In this document: positions 53,652 to 63,087 of the stretch, in pieces
How positions within the stretch are numbered: position 1 is the stretch's first letter
How the letters are laid out: each line of letters opens with the position of its first letter
Assembly: GCF_946151065.1 (NCBI RefSeq)
Contig: NZ_CAMGZA010000004.1
Location: 248,001-312,000 of the forward strand
Source of the DNA: Microbacterium sp. Marseille-Q6965
Lineage (GTDB): Bacteria; Actinomycetota; Actinomycetes; Actinomycetales; Microbacteriaceae
Length of the DNA: 64,000 nt
Direction: 5' to 3'
Position numbers and translations under genes: made by a program
Notes under the pieces: generated by a model
Told to the model about the DNA's origin: nothing
Seen by the model: only the letters and a program-made list of their open reading frames with translations
Database searches by the model: none

Positions 53652-55427
53652 TCAGCCCTTCTCGGGCGTCGCGTCGACCCCGGCCTCCTTGCGCTGCTCG
53701 GGCGTGATGGGCGCCGGCGCCTCGGTGAGCGGATCGAATCCGCCGCCGGACTTCGGGAACGCGATCACCTCGCGGATCGAGTCGGTCTTCGTCAGGTGCT
53801 GCAGGATCCGGTCCATGCCCAGCGCGATGCCGCCGTGGGGCGGGGCGCCGAACTTGAAGGCGTCGAGGAGGAAGCCGAACTTCTCCTGCGCCTGCTCGTC
53901 GGAGATGCCCATGACGTTGAAGACGCGCTTCTGGATGTCCTCGCGGTGGATGCGGATCGATCCGCCGCCCAGCTCGGTGCCGTTGCAGACGATGTCGTAT
54001 GCGTAGGCGAGGGCCGAACCCGGGTCGGTGTCGAACGTGTCCTCGAACTCGGGCTTGGGGCCCGTGAACGCATGGTGCACGGCCGTCCATTCGCCGGCGC
54101 CCACCGCCACATCGCCCGACGCCACCGCGTCGCCCGCGGGCTCGAACATCGGGGCGTCGACGACCCACGTGAACGCGAACGTGTCGGGGTCGAGCAGGCC
54201 GAGACGGCGGCCGATCTCGACGCGCGCGGCGCCGAGCAGCGCGCGCGAGTCCTTCGTCGAGCCGGCGGCGAAGAAGGCGCAGTCGCCGGCCTCCGCACCG
54301 ACGAGCTCCCTGAGACCCGCCTGCTCGCTCTCCGAGAGGTTCTTCGCGACGGGGCCGCCGAGCGTGCCGTCCTCGTTGAACAGCACGTAGGCCAGGCCTC
54401 GCGCTCCGCGCTGCTTGGCCCACTCCTGCCAGGCGTCGAGCGTCTTGCGCGGCTGGCTGGCGCCGCCGGGCATGACCACCGCGCCGACATACTCCGCCTG
54501 GAACACGCGGAACGGCGTCTCGCGGAAGTACTCGGTGGCCTCGACGAGCTCGAGCCCGAAGCGCAGGTCGGGCTTGTCCGAGCCGTATTTCGCCATCGCG
54601 TCGGCGTACGTCATCCGCGGCAGCGGGGTCGGCACGTCCACGCCGATGGTGGCCCACATGGCCTTGACCACGGCCTCCGTCAACTGGATGACGTCCTCCT
54701 GGTCGACGAAGCTCATCTCGATGTCGAGCTGCGTGAACTCCGGCTGGCGGTCGGCCCGGAAGTCCTCGTCGCGGTAGCAGCGCGCGATCTGGAAGTACCG
54801 TTCCACGCCGCCCACCATGAGCAACTGCTTGAACAGCTGCGGCGACTGGGGCAGGGCGTACCAGCTGCCGGGGTGCAGTCGCGCCGGCACGAGGAAGTCG
54901 CGCGCGCCCTCGGGGGTCGAGCGCGTCAGGGTCGGCGTCTCGACCTCGACGAACTCGCGCTCGTGCAGCACGTCGCGGATCGCCTTGTACACCTGCGAGC
55001 GCAGGCGGATCGCGGCGGCGGGGCCCTGCCGGCGCAGGTCGAGATAGCGGTGCCGCAGGCGCACCTCCTCGCCGATCGGGTCGGCGTCGGCCAGGCCGGA
55101 CGAGACCTGGAACGGCAGGGGAGCGGACTCGTTCAAGACGATCACGTCGGCCGCGATGAGCTCGATCTCACCCGTGGGGAGGTTGGGGTTCTCGTTGCCC
55201 GCTGGGCGCTTCGCGACCTCGCCGGTCACCTGCAGCACGAACTCGCTGCGCAGGGGATGCGCCACCTCCTCGTCGCGGATGACGACCTGGGCGATGCCGG
55301 ACGCGTCGCGCAGATCGATGAAGGCGACACCGCCGTGATCGCGCCGGCGATCCACCCACCCGGTCAGGGTGACGGTCTGGCCGATGTGCTCGGCTCGCAG
55401 CGAGCCGGCGGTGTGGGTGCGGAGCAC
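53652..55427 (-). CDS. aspS: Aspartyl-tRNA synthetase
   Basis: 591 residues. N-terminal OB anticodon domain ([20 protein letters not shown]), class II core with motif 2 ([20 protein letters not shown]), the bacterial GAD insertion (about 300-420) and motif 3 (GIALGMDRI). Without a genome-wide view, whether it also charges Asn tRNA (non-discriminating) is open. The GTG start has AGGAGG 8 bases upstream. The frame stays open for 1.8 kb beyond, but that is the shadow of the FUSC gene. Confidence 0.97.
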   Translation of the reverse strand: MLRTHTAGSLRAEHIGQTVTLTGWVDRRRDHGGVAFIDLRDASGIAQVVIRDEEVAHPLRSEFVLQVTGEVAKRPAGNENPNLPTGEIELIAADVIVLNESAPLPFQVSSGLADADPIGEEVRLRHRYLDLRRQGPAAAIRLRSQVYKAIRDVLHEREFVEVETPTLTRSTPEGARDFLVPARLHPGSWYALPQSPQLFKQLLMVGGVERYFQIARCYRDEDFRADRQPEFTQLDIEMSFVDQEDVIQLTEAVVKAMWATIGVDVPTPLPRMTYADAMAKYGSDKPDLRFGLELVEATEYFRETPFRVFQAEYVGAVVMPGGASQPRKTLDAWQEWAKQRGARGLAYVLFNEDGTLGGPVAKNLSESEQAGLRELVGAEAGDCAFFAAGSTKDSRALLGAARVEIGRRLGLLDPDTFAFTWVVDAPMFEPAGDAVASGDVAVGAGEWTAVHHAFTGPKPEFEDTFDTDPGSALAYAYDIVCNGTELGGGSIRIHREDIQKRVFNVMGISDEQAQEKFGFLLDAFKFGAPPHGGIALGMDRILQHLTKTDSIREVIAFPKSGGGFDPLTEAPAPITPEQRKEAGVDATPEKG

Positions 55428-55459
55428 TTCAGGTTCCTCCTGTGATCGCGGACCACCCA

Positions 55460-55465
55460 AGTCTA
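55460..55465 (-). promoter_or_regulatory. -10 box of aspS
   Basis: TAGACT on the minus strand; transcription near 55453 would leave a leader of about 26 bases containing AGGAGG. No clear -35. Confidence 0.45.
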
Positions 55466-55540
55466 GGCGGGAGCCGCGCGCGCTCCGCCGAGGGGGCGAG
55501 GACCGGGCGGATGATCCGGCGGTCGCGGTGCAGCGGCGGG

Positions 55541-57136
55541 TCAGCCCGGCGGCATGAGGGCCGCCATGGCGCGATGCGCCTCGCGCTGCGCGGTCACGAC
55601 GCGGGCCTCGTCCACCCGATGCGACCACCACTCGCTGTCGGCGCCGCGCACCGCGTCGGCCAGGCGTGCCAGCCCCGCGATGAGCTCTCGCCGCGCCCGC
55701 TCGCGGGCGGCCGGGTCCCTCGCGTCCACCGCGCGCGCCGCGGTCGTGAGCTCCTCCACCCGCCGGGTCCACAACTCGGCGTGACGGCGCAGGTGCCCAT
55801 TGCGGATCGCGAGCGCCGCGGCCAGGCCCATGACGATCCCCAGCACCGTGTCGATGAGTCGGTCCGCGACGAGCCCCGCGGTGGGCTGCGGCGCCGCGAA
55901 CTCGGCGATGAGCAGCGCCATCGGTGTGACGAACAGCTGCCCGATGGCGTAGTTGCGGGGCACGAACAGCTCGGCCAGCGCGTTCAGCGCGAGCACGAGG
56001 AGCGCGGCCACGAGCGGGTCGACGTGGGAGATCGGCGCGAGCGCGGCGAACAGCAACACCCCGCCGATCGTTCCGGCCGCGCGCGAGGGCCAGCGGTGCC
56101 ACGTCAGCAGCAGGTTCGGCTGAATGATCACGGCAGCGGTCGTGATCGCCCAGAAGGGCCGCCCGACGCCGAGCGCGGTCGACAGCAGAGCGGCCAGCGC
56201 CCCGCGGATCAGGGTGCGCCAGAAGTAGGGCCACGACGACGAGCCGGGGCGGAAGGCCGCGAGCACGGGGTGGCGCGCGTCGAAGGTGGCGGGGCGGTCG
56301 AGGGCGATGCCGCGCAGCTGCGCGCGCTCGCCCTCGTCGATCGGCGCCTGCGGGAGCGGGGTCCGCGCTGCCCGGATGGCGCCCGCGTCCGACCGCATCC
56401 CTCCCGGTCGCCCCAGCGACGGGTCGATCAGGACCCGCTCCGCGCTGAGCACGTGTGCCTCCAGGCGTGCGCGCAGCCGGGTGTCGCCCGCATCGGCGAG
56501 CGCGCGCCACGCGGTGGTGATCGCCGCGGCCAGCGCCTCGCGGGCGGTCGGATCGGTGGGGCGATCGGCTCGCGTCGCCGCGGCCTCGAGCGCGAGCGCG
56601 ACCGCGCGGCGCTCCGGCCCGTGCGGGCGCACCAGCGCCGGAGCCATGCAGACGAGCCACGACAGCGCGGCGGTCGCGGCGACGAGCCCGATGTGCAGGG
56701 GAAGCCCGGCCCAGGTCTGGCCGGTGAAGACCATCGCGGTGAGCAGGAAGATCGGAATCACCGGCCCCGGCGGGCCGACCCGGGACGCGTCGTGTGCGAC
56801 CTTCGTGACGGCCGCCAGCAACGCGGCGATGAGGATGAGCGCGGGCGTGCTCGACACGGCGGCCGACACGGTGAGCGCGACGGCGCAACCGACCGTCAAC
56901 CAGAGCGCGAACAGCGCCGCGGTGACGGCGCGCCTGCGGTAAGGCATGGCGTGCGTGAACAGCGCGACCATCGACCCGGCGAGGGTGTACGAGACGAGGT
57001 CGAGGCGCCCCAGCGGCGCGAGCACGAGCAGGGGAAGCAAGCCGGAGACGACGACCCCCGACGCGCGTTTCCACCAGAGGTCGTGGGGGAGGCGGCGGGA
57101 GCGCAGGGCGGGCAGCAGCGAGAGGTCGGGGCGCAC
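55541..57136 (-). CDS. FUSC-family membrane protein, N-terminus uncertain
   Basis: 531 residues as read from GTG 57136. Two blocks of five to six membrane helices (about 30-150 and 315-420) flank a cytoplasmic region, the layout of FUSC/aromatic-acid-exporter (YccS, AaeB-like) proteins. [20 protein letters not shown] and [20 protein letters not shown] in the second block fit. Its start lies only 10 bases from a sequence matching a synthetic Nextera adapter (57146-57178). The true N-terminus and upstream region may therefore be missing or misjoined. The substrate is unknown. Confidence 0.78.
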   Translation of the reverse strand: MRPDLSLLPALRSRRLPHDLWWKRASGVVVSGLLPLLVLAPLGRLDLVSYTLAGSMVALFTHAMPYRRRAVTAALFALWLTVGCAVALTVSAAVSSTPALILIAALLAAVTKVAHDASRVGPPGPVIPIFLLTAMVFTGQTWAGLPLHIGLVAATAALSWLVCMAPALVRPHGPERRAVALALEAAATRADRPTDPTAREALAAAITTAWRALADAGDTRLRARLEAHVLSAERVLIDPSLGRPGGMRSDAGAIRAARTPLPQAPIDEGERAQLRGIALDRPATFDARHPVLAAFRPGSSSWPYFWRTLIRGALAALLSTALGVGRPFWAITTAAVIIQPNLLLTWHRWPSRAAGTIGGVLLFAALAPISHVDPLVAALLVLALNALAELFVPRNYAIGQLFVTPMALLIAEFAAPQPTAGLVADRLIDTVLGIVMGLAAALAIRNGHLRRHAELWTRRVEELTTAARAVDARDPAARERARRELIAGLARLADAVRGADSEWWSHRVDEARVVTAQREAHRAMAALMPPG

Positions 57137-57145
57137 GCGGGCGGG

Positions 57146-57178
57146 TCGCCGGCAGCGTCAGAGGTGTATACGAGACAG
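57146..57178 (+). other. Near-exact Illumina Nextera read-1 transposase adapter (probable artefact)
   Basis: From memory the adapter is a 14-base read-1 part plus the 19-base Tn5 mosaic end. Here the first part reads TCGCCGGCAGCGTC (one mismatch) and the second AGAGGTGTATACGAGACAG (two mismatches): 30 of 33 identical, with all three differences A/T to G/C. The read-1 part is synthetic, so a natural transposon end is not a good explanation. Confidence 0.85.
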
Positions 57179-57265
57179 GTCCATCCTCGCGCCGTGCGGC
57201 GCCGGCGCGGCCCGGTCCGCCCATCGTGCCTCGACGCACGACCCGGGGCGACGCCAGAATGAGGC

Positions 57266-57952
57266 ATGACCTTCGCGCCCGACACCGTCGATCCCGCCGT
57301 TCCCCAGCCGCCCGTCCGAGACGGTGAGCTGTTCCGCTACGTCTCGCAGCCGTCCGTGCAGCGCCGGACCATGCGCAAGTCGCTCACCACGCTGCTCGTG
57401 GCGGCGGTGCTCACCGCGGTCATGCTCGTGCTCATGGTCGCGATCCCCGAGGGATGGTGGGCATTCCTGATCATCGCGGTGATCGGGGCGCTGGGGGTGG
57501 TCATCTGGGGCGTCATGTATCTCGGTGCGCGCACGGCGGCGAACGCCACGGGCGACGACCTTATCGACCTGATCGTGGTGCCGACCGGGTTCGTCACGCA
57601 GGGAGGCCTCTACACCGCCTGGGAGGAGGTGGCCAAGGTCGAGGTGGCGAAGATCGCCCGCCCGAGCGCGCCGCAGGGGAGGGTGTCGGTCGGGCAGCGC
57701 GCCGGCCACGCCATCGCGAAGCGGCTGACGGACCTCGGCGGCGCCAACGTCACCGTCAACATCCACCTCCGCGACGCGAAGGCCGTCATGGCCCGTGCCG
57801 TCACCAAGGCACAGAAGCTCGCGGTCATGGACTTCGCCGGCTACATCCACACCGGGCTCGGACTGCGCCCGTGGGTAGCCGTCGAACCGCTCGTCGCTCA
57901 CCTGCAGCAGGAGTGCGTCCGGCGTGGGACGCTGTTCGAGATCACCGGCTGA
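57266..57952 (+). CDS. Two-TM protein with PH-like cytoplasmic domain, unknown function
   Basis: 228 residues. Two membrane helices ([20 protein letters not shown] and [20 protein letters not shown]) followed by a soluble domain ([32 protein letters not shown]) that looks like a bacterial PH-type domain. No catalytic motif seen. CAGAAT ends 5 bases before the ATG. The DedA gene follows after 107 bases. The adapter match lies 88 bases upstream, so its true neighbourhood is uncertain. Confidence 0.75.
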   Translation: MTFAPDTVDPAVPQPPVRDGELFRYVSQPSVQRRTMRKSLTTLLVAAVLTAVMLVLMVAIPEGWWAFLIIAVIGALGVVIWGVMYLGARTAANATGDDLIDLIVVPTGFVTQGGLYTAWEEVAKVEVAKIARPSAPQGRVSVGQRAGHAIAKRLTDLGGANVTVNIHLRDAKAVMARAVTKAQKLAVMDFAGYIHTGLGLRPWVAVEPLVAHLQQECVRRGTLFEITG

Positions 57953-58059
57953 CGCGGTCTCGCGAACCTCCCGCCGTGGATTCGGGGGCTGCCCCCAGGG
58001 ACATGGCGGATGGGGTCGGTAGTGTCGAGCGGGCGGACCCGCGCGACGAAAGGCCCTGC

Positions 58060-58740
58060 ATGCACCTTCTCCAGGCGACGACCACCTCCGGATCCGACGG
58101 GTGGCTGTCGGGACTGGTCGACTGGCTCGTCGGCCTCATGGACCTCATCGGCCCCGTGGGCGCCGGCATCGCCATCGCGGCGGAGAACATCTTCCCGCCC
58201 ATCCCCAGCGAGGCGATCCTGCCGCTGGCGGGCCTGGCCGCGAGCCGCGGCTCGTTCGCCATCTGGGAGGCGATCCTGTGGACGACCATCGGGTCGCTGG
58301 CCGGAGCCCTCCTCCTCTACGGCATCGGGGCGTGGTTCGGGGTGAAGCGGCTCGTCTGGATCGCGGAGCGGGTGCCCCTGCTGCGCGCCGACGATGTGCA
58401 TCGTACGGTCGCCTGGTTCGAGAAGCACGGGCCGGTGGCGGTCTTCTTCGGGCGTTTCGTGCCGATCTTCCGCAGCCTCATCTCGATTCCGGCGGGCGTC
58501 GTGCGCATGCCGCTGTGGAAGTTCGCGCTGTACACCGGGGGCGGCAGCCTCATCTGGAACACGATCTTCGTGTTGGTCGGCTACTTCCTGGGCGAGTCGT
58601 GGCACGTCGTCGAGCAGTACATGGACATCGCGCAGAACGTCGTCATCGTCGTCGTGGTCGCGGCCGTCGCGGTCTTCGTCTGGCTGCGCGTGCGTCAGAT
58701 CCTCCGCGATCGGCGCGAGCGACAGCCCCGCGAGGAGTGA
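58060..58740 (+). CDS. DedA-family membrane protein
   Basis: 226 residues. AAENIFPPIPSEAILPLAGL, the conserved FFGRFVPIFRSLISIPAGVVRMP motif (Arg and Gly pattern), and YTGGGSLIWNTIFVLVGYFL. DedA proteins recycle undecaprenyl phosphate or scramble lipids across the membrane. Five to six helices. GAAAGG lies 7 bases before the ATG; convergent with the Lrp-type gene. Confidence 0.93.
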   Translation: MHLLQATTTSGSDGWLSGLVDWLVGLMDLIGPVGAGIAIAAENIFPPIPSEAILPLAGLAASRGSFAIWEAILWTTIGSLAGALLLYGIGAWFGVKRLVWIAERVPLLRADDVHRTVAWFEKHGPVAVFFGRFVPIFRSLISIPAGVVRMPLWKFALYTGGGSLIWNTIFVLVGYFLGESWHVVEQYMDIAQNVVIVVVVAAVAVFVWLRVRQILRDRRERQPREE

Positions 58741-58746
58741 CGGGCG

Positions 58747-59730
58747 CTAGGTCGCCGCGGCGACCATCCCCCCGCGCTTGACGCTCTGCAGGCTCACCGC
58801 GACATCGGCGAGCTGCAGGCCCGGCAATCCGCCGATCGTGTCCGAGAGGAACTCGTAGAGCGCGGCGTCTGAAGGCAGCGCGACCTCTCCGCACAGATTG
58901 CGATCACCCGTCGTCGCGGCCATCATGAGCACCGCCGGGTGGCTCGCGAGCAACTCACCCGCGCGACCGAGCTGCGTCGGGTTGATGGTGAGCGCCACGA
59001 AGGCGTCGATCTCCAGCCCCAGCGCGTCCGGCTCCACGACGGTGCGCATGCGCAGCGCGCCGGACGTCATCAGCGATTCCGCGCGGCGGCGGGCCGTGAC
59101 GGCGCTCACGCCGCAGCGGTCGGCGATCTGCTGCCAGGAGGAGCGGCCGTCGGTGCTCAGGGTGTCGACGATGCGTCGGTCGAGCGGGTCGCAGTGGATC
59201 GGCACGGTCGGGATGCGGTCGTCCCACCAGTCGGTGCGTAGCGCGCGCAGTTCGGCGGCCAGATGCGCGGGGATGAGGTCGGGGAGCCAGCGGTGCGGTG
59301 TGGCGAATCGCCGGATGACCTGATTGCTCCAGATCGCCAGCACCCCGTCGAGAGCCGGCAGCCGGTCCCGGGTGAGCGCGAGGAGGTGGCCCGGAGAGGT
59401 GTACTGGATCTCGGCGACACAGTCCACGCTGCCCGTGAGGAGCTTCACCGAGCCCGTCTCGGGCCACTCGGCGAGCGCTTGAGCGGTGCGCTGCCCGTGG
59501 CCGGGACGGCAGCGCAGCCGCACGAACACCGATCGCGCGCGTCGCGTGGCCTCGCCGTCGAGCACGCCGATGACGCGCACCGCCCCGGACCCGAGCAGCG
59601 CGGCGACGCGTCGTGACACCGTCGCCTCCGAGGTGAACACGGCCGCCGCGATCTGCGCATTCGTCGCTCGCGGGTGTGCCAGGAGGGCGCCGACGATCCG
59701 GAGATCGAGGTCGTCGAAGGGAGCATTCAT
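58747..59730 (-). CDS. Duplicated Lrp/AsnC-family regulator
   Basis: 327 residues, about twice the usual 150. Two Lrp units in tandem: the first HTH is at DDLDLRIVGALLAHPRATNA (residue 6 on), with a ligand region to about 165. The second is at CDPLDRRIVDTLSTDGRSSW (about 180 on), with AVTARRRAESLMTSGALRMR and a RAM-like end. One polypeptide thus mimics a dimer. Such double Lrp proteins occur in actinobacteria next to transporters. It is divergent from the sugar ABC importer and probably controls it. Confidence 0.9.
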   Translation of the reverse strand: MNAPFDDLDLRIVGALLAHPRATNAQIAAAVFTSEATVSRRVAALLGSGAVRVIGVLDGEATRRARSVFVRLRCRPGHGQRTAQALAEWPETGSVKLLTGSVDCVAEIQYTSPGHLLALTRDRLPALDGVLAIWSNQVIRRFATPHRWLPDLIPAHLAAELRALRTDWWDDRIPTVPIHCDPLDRRIVDTLSTDGRSSWQQIADRCGVSAVTARRRAESLMTSGALRMRTVVEPDALGLEIDAFVALTINPTQLGRAGELLASHPAVLMMAATTGDRNLCGEVALPSDAALYEFLSDTIGGLPGLQLADVAVSLQSVKRGGMVAAAT

Positions 59731-59843
59731 TCTCGTACTGTGCCGGGCTTGTCGATTTCTTGCAATACGGTGCGCCTACGGTGTGCGAATCGCTTGCCGA
59801 CGGGAGGATCCCCAGAACCCCGCTACGTCCCCTGAGGAGTGAG

Positions 59844-61229
59844 ATGAGTCACATGAGTCGGCCGCGTATCGCGGTCTCCCTGGCGGCGCTTGCCGCCATC
59901 AGCATGCTCGCCGGCTGTGGCGCCGGCGGGAGCGGCCAAGGCGACGGCGCGTCGGCCGAGTCGCTGACCTTCTGGACGCCGCAGACCACCCCCGAGCGGC
60001 TCGCCGTGCAGGAATCGGTCGCGGCGGCGTTCGAGGACGAGACCGGAATCGCCGTCGAGGTCGTTCCGATGGCCGGCGCCGACGCCGACCAGGCGATCGC
60101 GACGGGCGCGGCCTCGGGCGATGTCCCGGACGTGGTCCTGCTGGCCTCCCCGCAGGTGAGCGCCTGGAACGCGCAGGGCCTCATCGACACCGCCGCCGCT
60201 GCCGCCGCCGTCGAATCGCTCGGCGCCGAGACCTTCAACGAGCACGCGCTCGAGGCCGTGACGCTCGACGGCACGGTCTCCGCGGTGCCGAGCGACGGTT
60301 GGACGCACCTCGTCGCCTACCGCGCGGACCTCCTGGAGCAGGCGGGTGTCGAGGCACCCACGAGCGTCGCCGAGCTGGCCGCGGCGGCCACGACGATCAA
60401 GGAGCAGCTGGGCATCACCGGGCTCGCCTTCGGCACCCAGCCCGGCACCGCCAGCGCGACGGAGGGCGTCCAGTCCATCTTCCAGAGCGCCGGCTGCGAG
60501 CTGGTCGAGGACGGCACGGTGACGATCGACTCGCCGGCCTGTGTCGAGGCCGCCGAGCACTTCCTGACGCTGCGCAACTCGTCGACCCAGGGCGACATGG
60601 ACGTGCCCGCCGCGCAGGCCGCCTACCTGGCCGGCGACGCCGCGATGCTGCTGTTCTCGACCCACATCCTGGACGAGCTGAACGGGCTGGCGGAGGCGAC
60701 GCCCGTCACCTGCGGCGAGTGTGCCGGCGACCCGCAGTTCCTCGCGAAGAACTCGAAGTTCCTCACCGTGATCGACGAGGACAACCCGCGTCAGTACGGT
60801 GCCATCCTCAGCTACGTCGTGCCGACGGGCGCCCAGAGCGAGGCGGCCCAGCAGTTCATCGAGTACGCGATGAGCTCCGGCTACATCGAGTCCCTCTCGG
60901 CCGCGGCCGAGGGGCGCATCCCGCTGCGCAACGGCACGGCGGAGTCGCCGACGGAGTACATCGACGCGTGGGGCGATCTCGGCATCGGCGTCGACGGCGC
61001 CGCCACCACGGCCGAGGTCTACGGCGAGGAGTTCGTGGCCGAGATGGGCGAGGGCATCAACTCGGTGTACCTGTGGGGCATGGGCACCGGTGACACGACG
61101 CTGGCGGGCCTCGTCTCGAGCCAGGGCGTGCTCGCCGCTCAGATCGAGCAGCTCTACAACGGCGCCAGCGCCGAGGAGGTCACGGCCGCCATGAAGCAGG
61201 CGGTCGAGGAGGTCCAGGCCGGACTGTGA
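59844..61229 (+). CDS. ABC importer solute-binding lipoprotein (sugar type)
   Basis: 461 residues. A lipoprotein signal with lipobox LAGC (Cys25), then a family-1 solute-binding fold: LTFWTPQTTPERLAVQESVA, GDVPDVVLL, VPSDGWTHLVAYRADLLEQAG and AYLAGDAAMLLFSTHIL. It binds a sugar or other polyol outside the membrane. ATG 59844 is preferred (GGAG 5 bases upstream); ATG 59853 is close. Its stop overlaps the first permease (GTGA). Confidence 0.92.
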   Translation: MSHMSRPRIAVSLAALAAISMLAGCGAGGSGQGDGASAESLTFWTPQTTPERLAVQESVAAAFEDETGIAVEVVPMAGADADQAIATGAASGDVPDVVLLASPQVSAWNAQGLIDTAAAAAAVESLGAETFNEHALEAVTLDGTVSAVPSDGWTHLVAYRADLLEQAGVEAPTSVAELAAAATTIKEQLGITGLAFGTQPGTASATEGVQSIFQSAGCELVEDGTVTIDSPACVEAAEHFLTLRNSSTQGDMDVPAAQAAYLAGDAAMLLFSTHILDELNGLAEATPVTCGECAGDPQFLAKNSKFLTVIDEDNPRQYGAILSYVVPTGAQSEAAQQFIEYAMSSGYIESLSAAAEGRIPLRNGTAESPTEYIDAWGDLGIGVDGAATTAEVYGEEFVAEMGEGINSVYLWGMGTGDTTLAGLVSSQGVLAAQIEQLYNGASAEEVTAAMKQAVEEVQAGL

Positions 61230-62224
61230 CGTCGCTCGCACCCGTGACAATCTCCGAGGGGACCCCCGCGAGCGGGACGTCCCCTCGGGGAACCGGTCGG
61301 CAGCTCAGCCGGTCCGGCCGTGACAATCGCAACGGACTGCTGCTCACGGCACCGACGTTCCTCGTCATCGTCGTGGCCTCGATCCTGCCGCTCGTCCTCG
61401 TCGTCGTCTTCGCCTTCAGCGAGGTCCGGCTGGTCGACATCCCCCGGCTGTTCGCCGAGCCGATCGACTGGTCCCTCGGCAACTTCGAGCGCGCGCTGAC
61501 GAATGCGTCGTTCTGGCAGGCGCTGGGCACCACCGTGCTGTACGCGACCCTGACGATGGTCGGGTCCGTCGGCGTGGGTCTCGTCCTCGCGCTCGCCCTG
61601 CGGCGTCCGTTCCCCGGGAGGGGCGTCGTCAGGGCCCTGTTGCTCGTGCCCTACGTGCTGCCGATCATCGCCGCCGTGACGATCTGGCAGACGATGCTGA
61701 ACCCGCAATACGGCATCGTCAACGCGATCGGGACGCAGTTCCTCGGCTGGCCCAGCGCCGTCGGGTTCCTCTCGACCACCACCCTCGACGTGTGGGGCAT
61801 CCCCATCCCGCTGTCTCTGCTCGTCGTCGTGCTGTTCGAGATCTGGACGAGCGCGCCGCTGTCCTTCCTTTTCCTCACCGCGCGTCTGCAGAGCGTCGCG
61901 CCGTCGATCGAGGAGGCGGCGGCGCTCGACGGCGCCAGCGGACGCCAGGTGCTGACGAAGATCGTGCTGCCGCAGCTGCGCGGGGTCATCCTGCTGCTGT
62001 GCCTGCTCCGGTTCATCTGGACGTTCCAGAGCTTCAACGAGGTGTACCTGCTCACCGAGGGCGCCGGCGGCACGCAGGTGATGGCGCTGAAGGTCTACAC
62101 CGAGCTGGTGCAGCGCCTCGACATCGGCAGCGCCGCCGCGTACGGCCTGCTCATGTCGGTCGTGCTCGTGGCCCTCCTCGTCGTCTACGTCGTGCTGTCG
62201 CGGAAGAGGGTGGACGTCGAATGA
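61226..62224 (+). CDS. ABC importer permease, MalF-like
   Basis: 332 residues. A Ser/Gly/Arg-rich cytoplasmic leader of about 35 residues, then six membrane helices. The EAA loop is EEAAALDGASGRQV, followed by KIVLPQLRGVILLL. The GTG start overlaps the lipoprotein stop. With the next gene it forms the channel of a CUT1-type sugar importer. Confidence 0.93.
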   Translation: MTSLAPVTISEGTPASGTSPRGTGRQLSRSGRDNRNGLLLTAPTFLVIVVASILPLVLVVVFAFSEVRLVDIPRLFAEPIDWSLGNFERALTNASFWQALGTTVLYATLTMVGSVGVGLVLALALRRPFPGRGVVRALLLVPYVLPIIAAVTIWQTMLNPQYGIVNAIGTQFLGWPSAVGFLSTTTLDVWGIPIPLSLLVVVLFEIWTSAPLSFLFLTARLQSVAPSIEEAAALDGASGRQVLTKIVLPQLRGVILLLCLLRFIWTFQSFNEVYLLTEGAGGTQVMALKVYTELVQRLDIGSAAAYGLLMSVVLVALLVVYVVLSRKRVDVE

Positions 62225-63087
62225 GCCGCAGATCGCCGCTCGCCCCGTCCTTGCCCGCCAGGATCGGCCGGTGGATGATCGTCGCCGTCGCACTGGTCTG
62301 CGCCGTCGGCCCCGTCGCGTACGGCCTCCTCGTGTCGCTGCGCCCGTACTCCTCGGTGGTCCAGAACCCCCTCGACCTCGTCCCGGCCTTCGGAGAGCTG
62401 GACTTCTCGGGCTATACGACCGCCATGCTCGATGCGTCGCAGGGCGGGTACGGGCTCGGCCGCTTCGTCGTGAACTCCCTCGTCGTCGCGCTCGGAACGG
62501 TCGTGCTGTCGATCCTCGTGTCGGTGCTCGGCGCCTACGCCGCCGCGCGCTTGCGCTACAAGGGCCGCGCGGTCGTCAACGCCATCATCCTCGGCATCTA
62601 TCTCTTCCCGGGGATCGTGCTGTCGGTGCCGCTGTTCGTCATCCTCGCGCGCGCGGGGCTGACCGGCTCGCTGGTCGGACTGTTCTTCGTCTACGTGGCC
62701 ACGACGGTGCCGGTGGCGCTGTACATGATGCGCAACTACTTCCTCGCCCTGCCCGAGAGCATCGAGGAGGCGGCGCTCATCGACGGCGCGTCGCTGCCGC
62801 GCATGCTGCGGAGCATCGTCCTCCCGGTGGCCCTGCCCGGCGTCATCGCGACGGCGATCTACGTGTTCATGATCGCGTGGAACGAGTACTTCTACGCCCT
62901 GCTGTTCCTCGTGCGCGACCGCGCCCTGTGGACCGCGCCTCTGGGGATCTCCCAGTTGACCGACATGAACGTGCCCGTGACCGCGCTGCTCGCCGGATCG
63001 CTCGCCGTGACCGTGCCCGTGGTGGTCCTCTTTTACATCGCCCAGAGATACCTCGTAGACGGCCTGACGGCGGGAGCGGAGAAATGA
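62221..63087 (+). CDS. ABC importer permease, MalG-like
   Basis: 288 residues, six helices, EAA loop EEAALIDGASLPRMLRSIVL. ATG overlaps the previous stop. No ATP-binding subunit is encoded in the window; CUT1 systems of actinobacteria often share one MsiK-type ATPase encoded elsewhere, though it could also lie just past the window. Confidence 0.93.
   Translation: MSRRSPLAPSLPARIGRWMIVAVALVCAVGPVAYGLLVSLRPYSSVVQNPLDLVPAFGELDFSGYTTAMLDASQGGYGLGRFVVNSLVVALGTVVLSILVSVLGAYAAARLRYKGRAVVNAIILGIYLFPGIVLSVPLFVILARAGLTGSLVGLFFVYVATTVPVALYMMRNYFLALPESIEEAALIDGASLPRMLRSIVLPVALPGVIATAIYVFMIAWNEYFYALLFLVRDRALWTAPLGISQLTDMNVPVTALLAGSLAVTVPVVVLFYIAQRYLVDGLTAGAEK

Noticed and set aside
57160..57178. A native Tn5/IS50 end or a transposon insertion scar
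   Set aside because: The match continues into the synthetic read-1 primer part, there is no transposase or target duplication, and the second end is missing.
55428..57239. Frame of aspS continuing far upstream to 57239
   Set aside because: It is antisense-frame noise over the FUSC gene; the AspRS N-terminus, GTG and AGGAGG fix the start at 55427.
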